A stretch of DNA of 64,000 bases from Aquiluna sp. (lineage in GTDB: Bacteria; Actinomycetota; Actinomycetes; Actinomycetales; Microbacteriaceae): contig JAGYIH010000001.1 in assembly GCA_018402615.1 (NCBI GenBank), positions 49,454 through 113,453 on the forward strand, given 5' to 3'. Positions 32,525 to 42,463 of this stretch are shown here, piece by piece. Within the stretch, counting starts at the first letter, position 1. The number at the start of each line of letters is the position of its first letter. The notes below the pieces were generated by a model. The model ran no database searches. It was given only the letters and a program-made list of their open reading frames with translations, and was not told the DNA's origin. Made by a program: the position numbers and the translations under genes.

Positions 32525-33688
32525 GTGAACCTTCTTCGCTCCAAGATCGCCGTCTGTTTTTTCTTTATCTCCGGCGGATCCTCTTTAGCCCTCTGGGCCG
32601 TCCATATCCCGCTTATTGAAGACCGGGTTGGAATCAACTACCAGACCCTGGGACTGCTGCTGATGCTCTCCGGTCTTGGTGGTTTTTTTGCCATGCAACT
32701 GTTTGGCTGGATGGTAGATCACATCGGATCCAAAAGCGCTACCCGGCTTGGCGGAGTGGTTGTCGGGCTCTCACTATTTGGACCGGCCTTCGCCTCCGAC
32801 CCCTTTTGGCTGGGCCTTGCAATCTTTGGCATCGGCTTTGGTATCGCAGGTATTGATGTCGCGATGAACGCGGCAGCGCTTCAGGTTGAGAAGGTTAACG
32901 GCAGAGCGATCTTTACCTTCTTCCATTTGTTTTGGTCGGTAGGTGGTCTTTTGGGCGCCGGGGTTGGTTTTGTGACGATCTCGCTTGGCTTCGACCAGTC
33001 CCAAACCCTTCCCGTGGTGGGTATCCTGCTCTCGATAATCGGAGTCTTCATCGCCAGTTGGCTGCTGCCGGATCAACCGGTTGCTGATAATTCAAATAAG
33101 CAAGAGAACAAGGCGACTTCCAAGGCAAACCGCAGGGTGTTTGGATTTGTAATTTTGGCTGGACTGATGGCGGCCTCTGGCGCCATCATCGAGGGTGTCG
33201 CTCAGGACTGGTCCGCGCTGTATTTATCTGACTACCAAAACGTCAGCTTTGCTCTGGCCGCCTGGGGACTAGCTGCCTTCAACATCGGAATGATCATTGG
33301 TCGAATCTTCATCGACCGAATAGTTGAGGTTAGGGGCCGAAGCTTTGTGATTCGCAATGGTTCAATCTTCGCGGCCGTTGCCATCTTCGCGCAGGCCCTC
33401 GCTCCCAATTACGAGCTGTCGCTGTTGGCCTGGGGTCTGTTAGGGCTTGGAATCTCCGGGGTGGTGCCCCAGATCTTTGCCGCTGCCGGAGAAATTGGTG
33501 AGGCCAGTCACTCTGGTCGCAACATGGCCAAGGTGGTAGGAATTACCTACATTGGTGGGTTGGCAGGGCCATCAATTATTGGTTTGTTGACTGGCATTTT
33601 GCCATTGAACTTTGCAATCGGTTGGGGTGCGGTGCTTGGGCTGTTTATTTACATTGCGACACCGAGATTGGAGAAGTTACCCCAGTGA
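32525..33688 (+). CDS. MFS transporter
   Basis: Twelve-helix major facilitator protein, 387 residues from a GTG. It opens with a Lys-Ile-rich first helix (KIAVCFFFISGGSSLALWAV), carries GWMVDHIGSKSATRLG in loop 2-3, and IDVAMNAAALQVEKVNGR, a motif typical of the Bsr/YbjJ-like branch. Substrate unknown. It is placed behind metYX and overlaps the next gene by four bases, but a link to methionine metabolism is only positional. Confidence 0.85.
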   Translation: MNLLRSKIAVCFFFISGGSSLALWAVHIPLIEDRVGINYQTLGLLLMLSGLGGFFAMQLFGWMVDHIGSKSATRLGGVVVGLSLFGPAFASDPFWLGLAIFGIGFGIAGIDVAMNAAALQVEKVNGRAIFTFFHLFWSVGGLLGAGVGFVTISLGFDQSQTLPVVGILLSIIGVFIASWLLPDQPVADNSNKQENKATSKANRRVFGFVILAGLMAASGAIIEGVAQDWSALYLSDYQNVSFALAAWGLAAFNIGMIIGRIFIDRIVEVRGRSFVIRNGSIFAAVAIFAQALAPNYELSLLAWGLLGLGISGVVPQIFAAAGEIGEASHSGRNMAKVVGITYIGGLAGPSIIGLLTGILPLNFAIGWGAVLGLFIYIATPRLEKLPQ

Positions 33689-34767
33689 GCAAACTATTTA
33701 GCCCCATCACGCTGCGTGACCTAGAGGTAAAGAACCGACTTTGGGTATCGCCGATGTGCATGTATTCCTGCGAGCAAAAAGACGGGGTGGTGGGTGATTT
33801 TCACATCGCACATCTGGGCTCTATGGCAATCGGTGGGGCGGGCTTGGTTATGGCAGAGGCAACTGCAGTCAACCCAGAGGGCAGAATCACGCCTTGGTGT
33901 ACCGGGATTTGGAATGAGAATCAGGTTTTGGCCTGGCAAAAGGTAACCGCTGTGATTCACTCGATGGGATCGCTAGCGGGCTTGCAGTTGGCGCACGCCG
34001 GTCGCAAGGCCTCGACCTACAGGGCCTGGTCTGGGACTGGCAGCGTTCCGCTTTCAGCCGGTGGTTGGGAAACCTACAGCGCAACTGATGAGGCTTTCAC
34101 CGGCTATGCAGCTCCCCGAGCTCTAAGCACCGAGGAGATTCCGCAGCTGGTCGAAGATTTTGCCAACGCCGCTCAGCGAGCGATTCGGGCAGGTTTTGAT
34201 GTTGTAGAGATTCACGCGGCCCACGGCTATCTGCTACACCAGTTTTTATCGCCGCTGAGCAATAAACGAGAAGACCAATATGGCGGCAGCCTAGAAAACC
34301 GTGCGCGATTGCTTTTAGAAATCGTTACTGCGGTTCGGGCCTCAATAGGTGAGCGCGTGCCGCTACTGGTTCGCTTCAGCGCAACCGACTACGTTCCAGG
34401 AGGCTGGGACCAAGAGCAAACCAACCAGGTAGCAGTTTGGGCCAGAGATTTAGGCGCTGACCTCTTTGACATTTCCTCTGGCGGCATCATCACCGGAGTA
34501 AAGATTCCGACCGGACCGGGCTACCAGGTTTCGCTTGCTCAAAGCGCAAAATCTGGCGCCGACGCTCTGGTATCAGCCGTTGGTCAGATTACTCAGAGTC
34601 AACAGGCCGAGGACATCGTGGCATCGGGCACGGTGGATGTGGTCATGGCCGGCAGAGAGTTCTTGAGAGATCCCCACTTCGCTCTTCGGGCGGCTCATGA
34701 ACTGGGTGTCGAAGTGCCTTGGCCCGATGCCTACGCTCGTGGGGTTTGGCCAAGCACCTTGCAGTAA
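33685..34767 (+). CDS. Old yellow enzyme family NADH:flavin oxidoreductase (YqjM-like)
   Basis: FMN-dependent ene reductase, about 360 residues from the GTG at 33685 that overlaps the preceding stop. Thermophilic-like/YqjM-class signatures: SPMCMYSC with the redox-sensing Cys, AHAGRKAST, the substrate-binding His pair in EIHAAHGYLLHQFLSP, GGSLENRARLLLE, and C-terminal VMAGREFLRDPHFALRAA. The GTG places the usual KLFSPITLRDLEVKNRL at the start. Likely reduces activated alkenes as a detoxification function. Confidence 0.92.
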   Translation: MSKLFSPITLRDLEVKNRLWVSPMCMYSCEQKDGVVGDFHIAHLGSMAIGGAGLVMAEATAVNPEGRITPWCTGIWNENQVLAWQKVTAVIHSMGSLAGLQLAHAGRKASTYRAWSGTGSVPLSAGGWETYSATDEAFTGYAAPRALSTEEIPQLVEDFANAAQRAIRAGFDVVEIHAAHGYLLHQFLSPLSNKREDQYGGSLENRARLLLEIVTAVRASIGERVPLLVRFSATDYVPGGWDQEQTNQVAVWARDLGADLFDISSGGIITGVKIPTGPGYQVSLAQSAKSGADALVSAVGQITQSQQAEDIVASGTVDVVMAGREFLRDPHFALRAAHELGVEVPWPDAYARGVWPSTLQ

Positions 34768-34922
34768 GTTCGCAGCCCGAAACCACGCTCCAGTTTGTTT
34801 TCGTGCGAAATTTACAAACGCTGCAAAAAACTGTGCGGGTCAAGCCCAAATTCTGAGCTAGCGCATGCAGCTTGGTGGCTAGACTAAAAGCATTATTCTC
34901 GAGTTCGTTCAAAGGGGCAGCC

Positions 34923-37900
34923 TTGTCGGGCAGCGACAACAACATTTCTGAAAATGATTTTGGTGCAAATGAGTGGCTTGTGGCCGAGATGTTTGGCCAG
35001 TGGCAACAGGATCCGGACTCCGTTGACAAATCCTGGTGGCCAATCCTGGAGCGTTACCAACGGGAACAAAACGGGAGCTTTAGTGATTCGGCAGAGGCTA
35101 CAACCGGATCCATTGCAATCATCGACACCGACTCAACAGTGGTCCCAAAGTTTGACCCGAACACCATTTCCCCGGTCACCGAGGCAATAACCGTTCCGGT
35201 AGCCAAGACCAGTGCCGAGGCTCCAAAAACTGCGCCGGTGCCAGCTGACTTACCGGCCACCGGTGCAATGTCGGTTCCAGCTCAAGCCGAAGAGGCGCAG
35301 CCTGAGATAAACATCCTGCGCGGAATGGCAAAGTCCCTCGCCTCCAACATGGACGCCTCGCTTTCGATCCCGACCGCAACTAGCGTGCGACAGATTCCAG
35401 CGAAACTTCTGATTGATAATCGCATCGTCATCAACTCCCACCTAAAGCGCACCCGCGGTGGCAAGATCTCTTTCACCCACCTGGTCGGTTACGCCGTGGT
35501 TCAGGCCTTGAAGGCCTTCCCGAGCCAGAACGTGTTCTATGACGAGATAGACGGTAAACCGGCGGCAGTCAGCCCCGCGAACATAAACTTTGGGCTGGCA
35601 ATTGACATCCCAAAGCCCGATGGCACCCGTGCACTTCTGGTCCCAAACATCAAAAGATCACAAAATCTAAACTTTGCCGAGTTCATCGCCGAATACGAAA
35701 AGCTTGTGAAAAAGGCTCGCGATAATAAGCTCACCGCCGAGGACTTTGCGGGCACCACAATTTCACTCACCAACCCAGGTGGCATCGGCACGGTTCACTC
35801 GGTCCCAAGACTGACCCACGGTCAAGGCTGCATAGTTGGCGTTGGGGCGCTTGACTACCCAGCCCAGTTCCAGGGAATGGCTGAGGATCAACTGGCCGAG
35901 CAGGGAATCGGCAAGGTCATCACCCTCACCTCGACCTATGACCACCGCGTAATCCAGGGTGCTGGCAGCGGGGAGTTCCTGAAGATACTCAATGAGCTTC
36001 TCTTGGGCGATCACGATTTCTACGGTCAGATCTTTGCCGACATGCGCATCCCCTACACCCCGGTGGTCTGGGTAAATGATTTCCACTGGGACCTGGCCGA
36101 CGAGAGCGGGAAGAACACCCGAATTCAGGAATACATAAATGCCTTCCGCGTCCGAGGCCACCTGATTGCCGATGTTGACCCACTGGAATATGTGCAGCGC
36201 TGGCACCCCGATTTGGACATTCGAAGCTATGGGTTATCGCTTTGGGACCTGGACCGAACCTTTAAAACCGGAGGTTTTGGCGGCCGATCCAAGGCGAAGT
36301 TCCGCAACGTGCTTGGAATTCTTCGTGACAGCTACTGCCGCACCGTTGGCATTGAGTACATGCACATTCATAACCCCTCTGAGCGGACCTGGTTTCAGGA
36401 AAAACTTGAGCGTCCCTACCAAAAGCCGACCAAGGAAGAACAGTTCCGCATTCTGCAGAAACTGAATCAGGCCGAGGCCTTTGAAACGTTCCTGCAAACC
36501 AAGTTCGTGGGTCAAAAGCGCTTTTCTTTGGAGGGAAGCGAGTCTTTGATTCCAGCACTGGATGAAATTCTGCAGTCTGCTGCGGATGCCGGATTGGAAG
36601 AAGCCGCGATTGCGATGGCTCACCGTGGTCGTCTAAACGTGCTCACAAACATCGCGGGCAAGACCTATGGCCAGGTCTTTAGAGAATTTGAGGGAATCAC
36701 CGACACCAAGGGAGTTCAAGGTTCCGGAGACGTGAAGTATCACCTTGGAACCGAAGGGGTATTTAGCTCCGCAAACGGAAACAGCATCAGGGTCAGCCTG
36801 GCTGCAAACCCCTCCCACCTAGAGGCCGTGAACCCCGTTCTTGAGGGCATCGTTCGGGCCAAGCAGGATCGCATGGGTAACCCAGATAACTTCCCAATAC
36901 TGCCAATCTTGGTTCACGGCGATGCGGCATTTGCCGGTCAGGGGGTCGTGCCAGAAACCCTTCAGATGAGCCAGCTCGATGGTTATAAGGTCGGTGGCAC
37001 CATTCACGTTGTGGTGAATAACCAGGTTGGGTTCACCACCCTGCCGGCAGATTCCAGGTCGTCAAACTACGCCACCGACATTGCGAAAAGCATTCAGGCA
37101 CCCATCTTCCACGTCAACGGTGACGATCCAGAGGCAGTGGTGCGAGTAGCGCAGTTGGCCTTTGAATACCGTCAAGAATTCAAAAAAGACGTGGTCATGG
37201 ACATCATTTCCTACCGTCGTCGCGGTCACAACGAGGGCGACGACCCTTCGATGACCCAGCCTCTGATGTACAACCTGATTGAACAAAAACGAAGCGTAAG
37301 AACCCTTTACATGGACAACCTGGTTGGTCGTGGTGATATCTCACAGGAGGAGTTTGACGAGGCAAACGCAAGCTTCCAGGGCAGCTTGGAGCAAGCCTTC
37401 ATTGATGTGCACGAGGCTATGAGCCAGCCCATCGGCCTGATCGAACGGCCCGCCGGAATTGGCACCACCGCCAGCGAAAAGCAAGAACTTCTTCGGCCAA
37501 CGGCGATTGCCAAGGAGATGGTTGAAGCGATTGGAAATGCCCACGCGAATCTTCCGGACGGCTTCAGTGTCCACCCGAAACTTGCTCAGCTGCTCCAGAA
37601 GCGGGTTGAGATGAGCCGTGATGGTGGAATCGATTGGGGCTACGGCGAGCTGATTGCGTTTGGGTCGCTCGCTGTTGAGGGGGTTAACGTCCGCCTTGCC
37701 GGTCAAGACTCCCAGCGCGGCACCTTCGTTCAACGTCACGCCACGTTCTTTGACCGAATCACCGGTCAGGTCTGGACCCCGCTGAAGTTCATTTCCGAAC
37801 AGCAGGCAAAGTTTGAGGTTTACAACTCGCTACTGAGTGAGTATGCCGCAATGGGCTTTGAGTATGGCTACTCGGTGGAGGAACCTGCCACCCTCACACT

Positions 37901-38645
37901 CTGGGAGGCCCAGTTTGGTGACTTTGTGAACGGCGCTCAGACCGTGGTGGATGAATTCATCTGTTCGGCAGAGCAAAAATGGGGTCAGCAGTCTTCCCTG
38001 GTATTGCTTTTGCCACACGGCTACGAGGGGCAGGGGCCGGATCACTCATCAGCAAGAATCGAGAGGTTTCTGCAACTGTGTGCCGAGAACAATATGACTG
38101 TGGCTCAGCCCTCGACCCCCGCTTCTCACTTCCACCTGCTCAGGCGTCAAGCCTTCACTCAGCCACGCAGGCCACTAATTGTCTTTGCTCCAAAGTCCAT
38201 GTTGCGACTGAAGGCGGCATCCTCCTCGGTTGAGGACTTCACCCAGGGCTCATTCCTGCCGGTAATAAACGACCAGCAGAACCTTGATCCCAATGCCGTC
38301 AAAAAGGTGCTGTTCTGCTCTGGAAAGATCTACTGGGATCTATTGGCCGAGAGCCAGAAGCGTGACACCAAGGATGTTGCCATAGTTCGCCTCGAGCAAC
38401 TCTACCCAACCCCGGTTGAAGAGATGCAGACCGCAATCTCGCAGTTCCCCAATGCCCAGCTGCGCTGGGTTCAAGATGAGCCTGCGAACCAGGGTGCCTG
38501 GACCTACATGGGTCTATTTATGCCCCGCTACGGAATCAATTTCAGGGTCATTTCACGCCCGGCAAGTGCCTCTCCCGCGTCGGGAAGTGCAAAGCGCCAT
38601 GCTGCCGAGCAGGCAGACCTAATCGCGAGAGCGTTTGGAGACTAA
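34923..38645 (+). CDS. kgd: Multifunctional 2-oxoglutarate metabolism enzyme (E2 catalytic domain fused to E1; OdhA/Kgd)
   Basis: Thiamine-diphosphate enzyme that decarboxylates 2-oxoglutarate; with E2p/E3 partners it gives succinyl-CoA. About 1240 residues from the TTG at 34923, where the family N-terminus SENDFGANEWLVAEMFGQW begins. Order: N-terminal docking segment, Ala/Pro-rich linker (about 75-130), acyltransferase catalytic domain with ISFTHLVGYAVVQAL and TYDHRVIQG (about 140-350), then the E1 with MAHRGRLNVL, HGDAAFAGQGVV, GYKVGGTIHVVVNNQVGFTT and SYRRRGHNEGDDPS. This fusion is an actinobacterial trait; it lacks a lipoyl domain. An alternative GTG at 34872 adds 17 residues unlike the family. 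Confidence 0.96.
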   Translation: MSGSDNNISENDFGANEWLVAEMFGQWQQDPDSVDKSWWPILERYQREQNGSFSDSAEATTGSIAIIDTDSTVVPKFDPNTISPVTEAITVPVAKTSAEAPKTAPVPADLPATGAMSVPAQAEEAQPEINILRGMAKSLASNMDASLSIPTATSVRQIPAKLLIDNRIVINSHLKRTRGGKISFTHLVGYAVVQALKAFPSQNVFYDEIDGKPAAVSPANINFGLAIDIPKPDGTRALLVPNIKRSQNLNFAEFIAEYEKLVKKARDNKLTAEDFAGTTISLTNPGGIGTVHSVPRLTHGQGCIVGVGALDYPAQFQGMAEDQLAEQGIGKVITLTSTYDHRVIQGAGSGEFLKILNELLLGDHDFYGQIFADMRIPYTPVVWVNDFHWDLADESGKNTRIQEYINAFRVRGHLIADVDPLEYVQRWHPDLDIRSYGLSLWDLDRTFKTGGFGGRSKAKFRNVLGILRDSYCRTVGIEYMHIHNPSERTWFQEKLERPYQKPTKEEQFRILQKLNQAEAFETFLQTKFVGQKRFSLEGSESLIPALDEILQSAADAGLEEAAIAMAHRGRLNVLTNIAGKTYGQVFREFEGITDTKGVQGSGDVKYHLGTEGVFSSANGNSIRVSLAANPSHLEAVNPVLEGIVRAKQDRMGNPDNFPILPILVHGDAAFAGQGVVPETLQMSQLDGYKVGGTIHVVVNNQVGFTTLPADSRSSNYATDIAKSIQAPIFHVNGDDPEAVVRVAQLAFEYRQEFKKDVVMDIISYRRRGHNEGDDPSMTQPLMYNLIEQKRSVRTLYMDNLVGRGDISQEEFDEANASFQGSLEQAFIDVHEAMSQPIGLIERPAGIGTTASEKQELLRPTAIAKEMVEAIGNAHANLPDGFSVHPKLAQLLQKRVEMSRDGGIDWGYGELIAFGSLAVEGVNVRLAGQDSQRGTFVQRHATFFDRITGQVWTPLKFISEQQAKFEVYNSLLSEYAAMGFEYGYSVEEPATLTLWEAQFGDFVNGAQTVVDEFICSAEQKWGQQSSLVLLLPHGYEGQGPDHSSARIERFLQLCAENNMTVAQPSTPASHFHLLRRQAFTQPRRPLIVFAPKSMLRLKAASSSVEDFTQGSFLPVINDQQNLDPNAVKKVLFCSGKIYWDLLAESQKRDTKDVAIVRLEQLYPTPVEEMQTAISQFPNAQLRWVQDEPANQGAWTYMGLFMPRYGINFRVISRPASASPASGSAKRHAAEQADLIARAFGD

Positions 38646-38651
38646 AGACTC

Positions 38652-39245
38652 TTGAAGTCATACAGGGTTGTAATCCTCGGAGACGAGCTGCTCACAGGAG
38701 CAGGTGACCCGAAGGGCCTGGGCTGGCTCGGACGAGTGCAGGCCAGATTGCCAAAAGGCGATGATGTTGCATTCTTCCCTCTGGCAATGGTCTCGGAAAC
38801 CACCGGTGGCCTCTTGGAGCGCTGGCGCCAGGAGGCGATGATTCGATTCAGCCCCGAAACCGAGAACTTTCTGGTTTTGGCACTGGGCTCGCAAGATATC
38901 CAAGCCGGAATCACAATCTCCCGCTCCAGGCTGAATCTTGCCTCACTCTTGGATGATGCGATCCGGGAGGGAGTAAAGATTTTTGTGGTTGGACCAACAC
39001 CCACGGGGGTTCCCGAATACGATCAGGAAGTTCAGCACCTGTCTGAGGGCTTTGAGGATGTTGTAAAGCGCAGGGGCGTCACCTACGTGAACTGCTTTGG
39101 ACCGCTAAGTGACCACGATGGCTGGCTCAGTGAGCTTGCCAAACACCCCAGAAGATTGCCGGGTCAGGTTGGTTATGGCTTGATTGCCTGGTTGGTGCTA
39201 AACCGTGGCTGGTTTGAGTGGCTCGGGCTCACAGCAGAGCAGTAG
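38652..39245 (+). CDS. SGNH/GDSL-family hydrolase
   Basis: Small esterase-like protein of 197 residues from a TTG six bases after kgd. Block I is VVILGDELLTGAGDPKGLGW, where the usual GDS nucleophile motif is GDE, so the classic Ser is replaced; block III-like LALGSQDI and the C-terminal LPGQVGYGLIAWLV resemble the His block region. With the nucleophile Ser missing, catalysis by the ordinary mechanism is doubtful. Position right behind kgd suggests co-transcription. It ends convergently with rsrA. Confidence 0.75.
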   Translation: MKSYRVVILGDELLTGAGDPKGLGWLGRVQARLPKGDDVAFFPLAMVSETTGGLLERWRQEAMIRFSPETENFLVLALGSQDIQAGITISRSRLNLASLLDDAIREGVKIFVVGPTPTGVPEYDQEVQHLSEGFEDVVKRRGVTYVNCFGPLSDHDGWLSELAKHPRRLPGQVGYGLIAWLVLNRGWFEWLGLTAEQ

Positions 39246-39253
39246 TAGTCGAA

Positions 39254-39496
39254 TTAGCCGTGGTCTTGAATTTCGCGTAGCCGCTTCATCACACGTTCAG
39301 CAAGCTCGCTTGCGGGGGCTTCATCGCAGGAGCGTTGAATCACCTGATTGAAAACAAGCTCAATGTCGTAGTGCTGCTCGCAGCTGTCACAGTTTGCAAT
39401 GTGACCGGTTATGGTTTGAATCTCGGTCTCGTGAAGCTCGGAGTGAAGAAACTCGTGAACGTTGTGTCTAACTTCTTCGCAGTCAACGTGCTTCAC
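39254..39496 (-). CDS. rsrA: Zinc-binding anti-sigma factor, RsrA-like
   Basis: 80-residue redox-sensing anti-sigma factor. The ZAS motif H32-x3-C36-x2-C39 (HIANCDSC) is intact, plus an N-terminal Cys6. In the family, oxidation joins these cysteines, releases zinc and frees the sigma factor. It overlaps the end of the sigma gene by four bases, the standard sigR-rsrA order. Confidence 0.92.
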   Translation of the reverse strand: MKHVDCEEVRHNVHEFLHSELHETEIQTITGHIANCDSCEQHYDIELVFNQVIQRSCDEAPASELAERVMKRLREIQDHG

Positions 39497-40080
39497 GCTT
39501 CCTCCTTGTCGCCAACGTCATAGCCTTCTTGGCTTGCGTAATCTTGCAACAAAGTTCTCAGTAATTTCTTCCCGCGGTGCAAGCGAGACATCACGGTGCC
39601 TACCGGGGTGTCCATTACCTCTGCAATTTCCGCATAGGGCAGACCCTCCACGACGGCGTAGTAAACCACCATGCGAAACTCATCCGGTATCTCATCAAGG
39701 GCATTCTTGATAATCCCAGAGGGCAAGTTATCCAGCGCCTCGGCCTCTGCGCTGCGAGAAGACCTCGCCGTTACCGACTCCCCCGAACCAATCTGCCAGT
39801 CCTCCAGATCGTCAAGCGCGGTCTTGGCCTTGTCTTTGGCTTTTTTGTTGTAGAGGTTGATATGGGTGTTGGTCATGATTCGAAACATCCAGGCCTTTAG
39901 GTTGGTGCCCTGTTCAAACTTTGCCCAGGCGGTAAAGGCCTTGGCATAGGTTTCCTGAACCAAATCTTCAGCGTCAGAGGGGTTTCGAGTCCAGCGCAAA
40001 GCAGCACCGTATAGCTGTGGCATTAGGGGAAGAGCTTGCTCTTCAAAGGTTTTTAGCTTGGTTGACTTCGCTTCTCGCAT
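39493..40080 (-). CDS. sigR: ECF sigma factor SigR/SigH (thiol-oxidative stress)
   Basis: ECF12-type sigma factor of 195 residues. Region 2 contains [22 protein letters not shown] and [16 protein letters not shown]; region 4 has [27 protein letters not shown] and [21 protein letters not shown]. The partner anti-sigma follows directly. The regulon normally covers thioredoxin, mycothiol and protein-quality-control genes. The upstream gap shows TAGACT eight bases before the ATG, a leaderless-type start; I did not find a convincing GGAAT/GTT autoregulatory promoter. Confidence 0.93.
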   Translation of the reverse strand: MREAKSTKLKTFEEQALPLMPQLYGAALRWTRNPSDAEDLVQETYAKAFTAWAKFEQGTNLKAWMFRIMTNTHINLYNKKAKDKAKTALDDLEDWQIGSGESVTARSSRSAEAEALDNLPSGIIKNALDEIPDEFRMVVYYAVVEGLPYAEIAEVMDTPVGTVMSRLHRGKKLLRTLLQDYASQEGYDVGDKEEA

Positions 40081-40094
40081 GAATTCCGAGTCTA
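40081..40094 (-). promoter_or_regulatory. Candidate leaderless -10 box for sigR
   Basis: TAGACT on the minus strand (40089-40094) stands eight bases before the sigR ATG with no ribosome-binding site in between. Confidence 0.4.
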
Positions 40095-40175
40095 ATGAGA
40101 AATAGATTGCTGGTTTTCCGTGAACAGGAAACTGCCAGTAATGCCCTGATGGCCTTATGAAACTGCGCTTTTGGG

Positions 40176-40188
40176 TATCTTTGTTCAG
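40176..40188 (+). promoter_or_regulatory. Leaderless promoter -10 box for aroA
   Basis: TATCTT at 40176-40181 is followed by seven bases and the aroA ATG at 40189. There is no Shine-Dalgarno sequence upstream, so the message probably starts at the ATG. Confidence 0.5.
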
Positions 40189-41460
40189 ATGATGTCGGAA
40201 GAAGCGCTCTGGCCCGCTCCCAAGGGCCGTCGCTTTGACGCGTCCGTTTCGCTTCCCGGAAGTAAGTCACTCACCAACCGAGAGCTGGTGCTCTCCGCCC
40301 TTGCAACCGGCCCAAGTAAGCTTCTCGCTCCGCTGCGCTCTCGTGACTCAGAACTGATGATTGGCGCGCTTCAATCTCTGGGAACCAGCTTTGAGTGGCA
40401 GGGCGATGACCTTTTGGTGCAACCCAACCCAGTTACCGGCGATGTCAGCATCGATTGCGGCCTGGCGGGAACAGTGATGCGCTTTGTGCCGCCGATTGCG
40501 ATGTTGGCGCAGGGTGAGGTTATTTTTGATGGCGATGACGGGGCAAGGCTCCGGCCAATGCAAACCACGATCGACTCCTTGCGCCTTCTTGGTGCCAAAA
40601 TCAGTGAGTCAACCTCACTCCCCTTCAGTGTTTATGGCACTGGCAGCGTTGAGGGTGGGGAACTTGAGATTGACGCAAGTGCTTCCTCGCAGTTTGTTTC
40701 GGGCTTGCTGTTGAGTGCACCGAGATTTAGAAACGGACTCACATTGCGCCACGGGGGCCAAGAATTGCCTTCTTTGCCGCACATTGAAATGACAATCAAA
40801 TGCCTTAGAGATCGAGGTATTTCCGCTCACGCCCTATCTGAACGAAGTTGGCGAGTGGAACCGGGGAAAATCCAGGGCGGAGAATTTGCAATTGAGCCCG
40901 ATCTTTCAAACGCGGGGCCTTTTTTGGCAGCCGCCATGGTCACCGGTTCCAGGGTGAGCATTCCAAATTGGCCCAAGACCACAACCCAGGTCGGCGCTCA
41001 CTACATTGAGCTCCTGACCCGCATGGGTGCCGAGGTGCGGCACGAGGACAACTTGCTTACCCTAAAGGGCAGCGGGGTTATTCTCGGCATCGATGCCGAT
41101 CTTTCTGCAGCGGGGGAACTGGCTCCAACAATTGCGGCATTGGCCACCGTTGCTTCTTCAAAATCAAGGCTTGTCGGAATCAAGCACCTGCGTGGTCACG
41201 AGACCGATCGACTCAAAGCACTTGCCAATGAAATTAATCGGGTTGGGGCATCTGCTACCGAGCTGGAAGATGGTCTGGAGATAACCCCTGGCGACCTTCG
41301 TCCCGCGGTCTGGAAGACATATCACGACCACCGGATGGCAACAGCTGGGGCGATAGTGGGTCTCAAGATTGCGGGCCTAGAGGTTGAAAATATTTCCACC
41401 ACCTCAAAGACAATGCCCGGATTTACAACCCTTTGGGGCAGGATGCTGGTCTCTGGATGA
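40189..41460 (+). CDS. aroA: 3-phosphoshikimate 1-carboxyvinyltransferase (EPSP synthase)
   Basis: Joins shikimate-3-phosphate with PEP in the shikimate pathway for aromatic amino acids. About 423 residues from the ATG at 40189 (a second ATG follows at once). Motifs: [18 protein letters not shown] near the N-terminus, [18 protein letters not shown] with [43 protein letters not shown], and the C-terminal [17 protein letters not shown]. rsgA follows with a four-base overlap, as is common in Actinobacteria (aroA-rsgA-hisN). Confidence 0.96.
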   Translation: MMSEEALWPAPKGRRFDASVSLPGSKSLTNRELVLSALATGPSKLLAPLRSRDSELMIGALQSLGTSFEWQGDDLLVQPNPVTGDVSIDCGLAGTVMRFVPPIAMLAQGEVIFDGDDGARLRPMQTTIDSLRLLGAKISESTSLPFSVYGTGSVEGGELEIDASASSQFVSGLLLSAPRFRNGLTLRHGGQELPSLPHIEMTIKCLRDRGISAHALSERSWRVEPGKIQGGEFAIEPDLSNAGPFLAAAMVTGSRVSIPNWPKTTTQVGAHYIELLTRMGAEVRHEDNLLTLKGSGVILGIDADLSAAGELAPTIAALATVASSKSRLVGIKHLRGHETDRLKALANEINRVGASATELEDGLEITPGDLRPAVWKTYHDHRMATAGAIVGLKIAGLEVENISTTSKTMPGFTTLWGRMLVSG

Positions 41461-42458
41461 ACTGGAACTTTGAACCGGGGGAAGAGATTGACCTGGACGA
41501 GGACGATGTCCGAGTAAGGCCAAACCCCAAGGGTTCCAGACCCAGAACCAAGCGGCGCCCAGACACCGCAAAACTTCCCACCGGAATGGTTCTCCAGGTT
41601 CATCTGGCTCGCTATCGGGTTCTGATGGATGACGGAACCGAGGTGATGGCAACCCTGGCTAAGGAGTTGCGCTCGGAGGGCTGCGTGACCTGTGATCGGG
41701 TCGCGGTTAGCGGAGATGTTAGCGGTGAAAAAGATGCACTGGCTCGAATCGTGCGCATTGGGCCAAAGACACCGCTCTCCACACGTTCGTGAGAGGAAGG
41801 CGGTGCTCAAACCATTGTTTGCTCCATGCAAAATCAATATTAAAATGTTGCTGGCAGCCGCCAAATCCCGGCCAGGCGCGCGGTGGATGAATATCTGGTG
41901 GCGGCATTTAGCTCGGGCCTACATCCGATTTTGGTTCTAACCAAGAGTGATTTAGCAGACCCGAGTCATTTCATCTCCAACTTCGAAGGTTTTGACTTAG
42001 ATATCTTGCCGCTTCATAAGGACGAGCAAGACATCTCAAAGCTTGAGGAGATTCTAGATAATCGAACCAGCGTGTTTGTGGGCCACAGTGGAGTTGGCAA
42101 AACCACGCTTATCAATCGCTTGAGTCCCGGTTATCAAAGAGCCACAGGAGACGTCAATGAGGTTACCGGTAAGGGTAAACACACCTCCTCCTCAGCGCTG
42201 GCGCTGAGGTTTAGAAACGGCTGGATTGTTGACACCCCGGGCATAAGAACTTTTGGTCTTGCTGGCATCGAGCCCAAAACCCTGTTGAGGGGCTTTGCAG
42301 ACATTAGCTCTGCCTCAGAGAACTGCCCGCGTGATTGCTCTCACCTCGCAGACGCTCCGGACTGTGCACTGGATGAAATGGCCCTTTCTGGGAATCTTTC
42401 AGAGTTGCGACTCGATAGCTACAGAAGGCTGGTTGAGTCGCTAAAAGCATTAGATTAA
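41457..42458 (+). pseudogene. rsgA: Small ribosomal subunit biogenesis GTPase RsgA, frameshifted in a short patch
   Basis: Circularly permuted GTPase that acts late in 30S maturation. Residues 1-110 (OB-fold part with KLPTGMVLQVHLARYRVLMD and CDRVAVSGDV) and the C-terminal 190 residues are intact. The latter hold LTKSDLADPS (G4), GHSGVGKTTLINRL (G1), HTSSSALALRF (G2), DTPGIRTFGL (G3) and a zinc knuckle near CPRDCSH. Between them, 41770-41885, the frame is lost: runs such as TTT at 41818, AAAA at 41841 and AAA near 41862 each look one or two bases too long. Repair yields a normal-length RsgA. Confidence 0.85.
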
Positions 42459-42463
42459 GCCGG
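42451..42463 (+). promoter_or_regulatory. Candidate leaderless -10 box for hisN
   Basis: TAGATT at 42451-42456 overlaps the rsgA stop and is followed by seven bases and the hisN ATG. It may give hisN its own start point inside the aroA-rsgA-hisN run. Confidence 0.4.
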
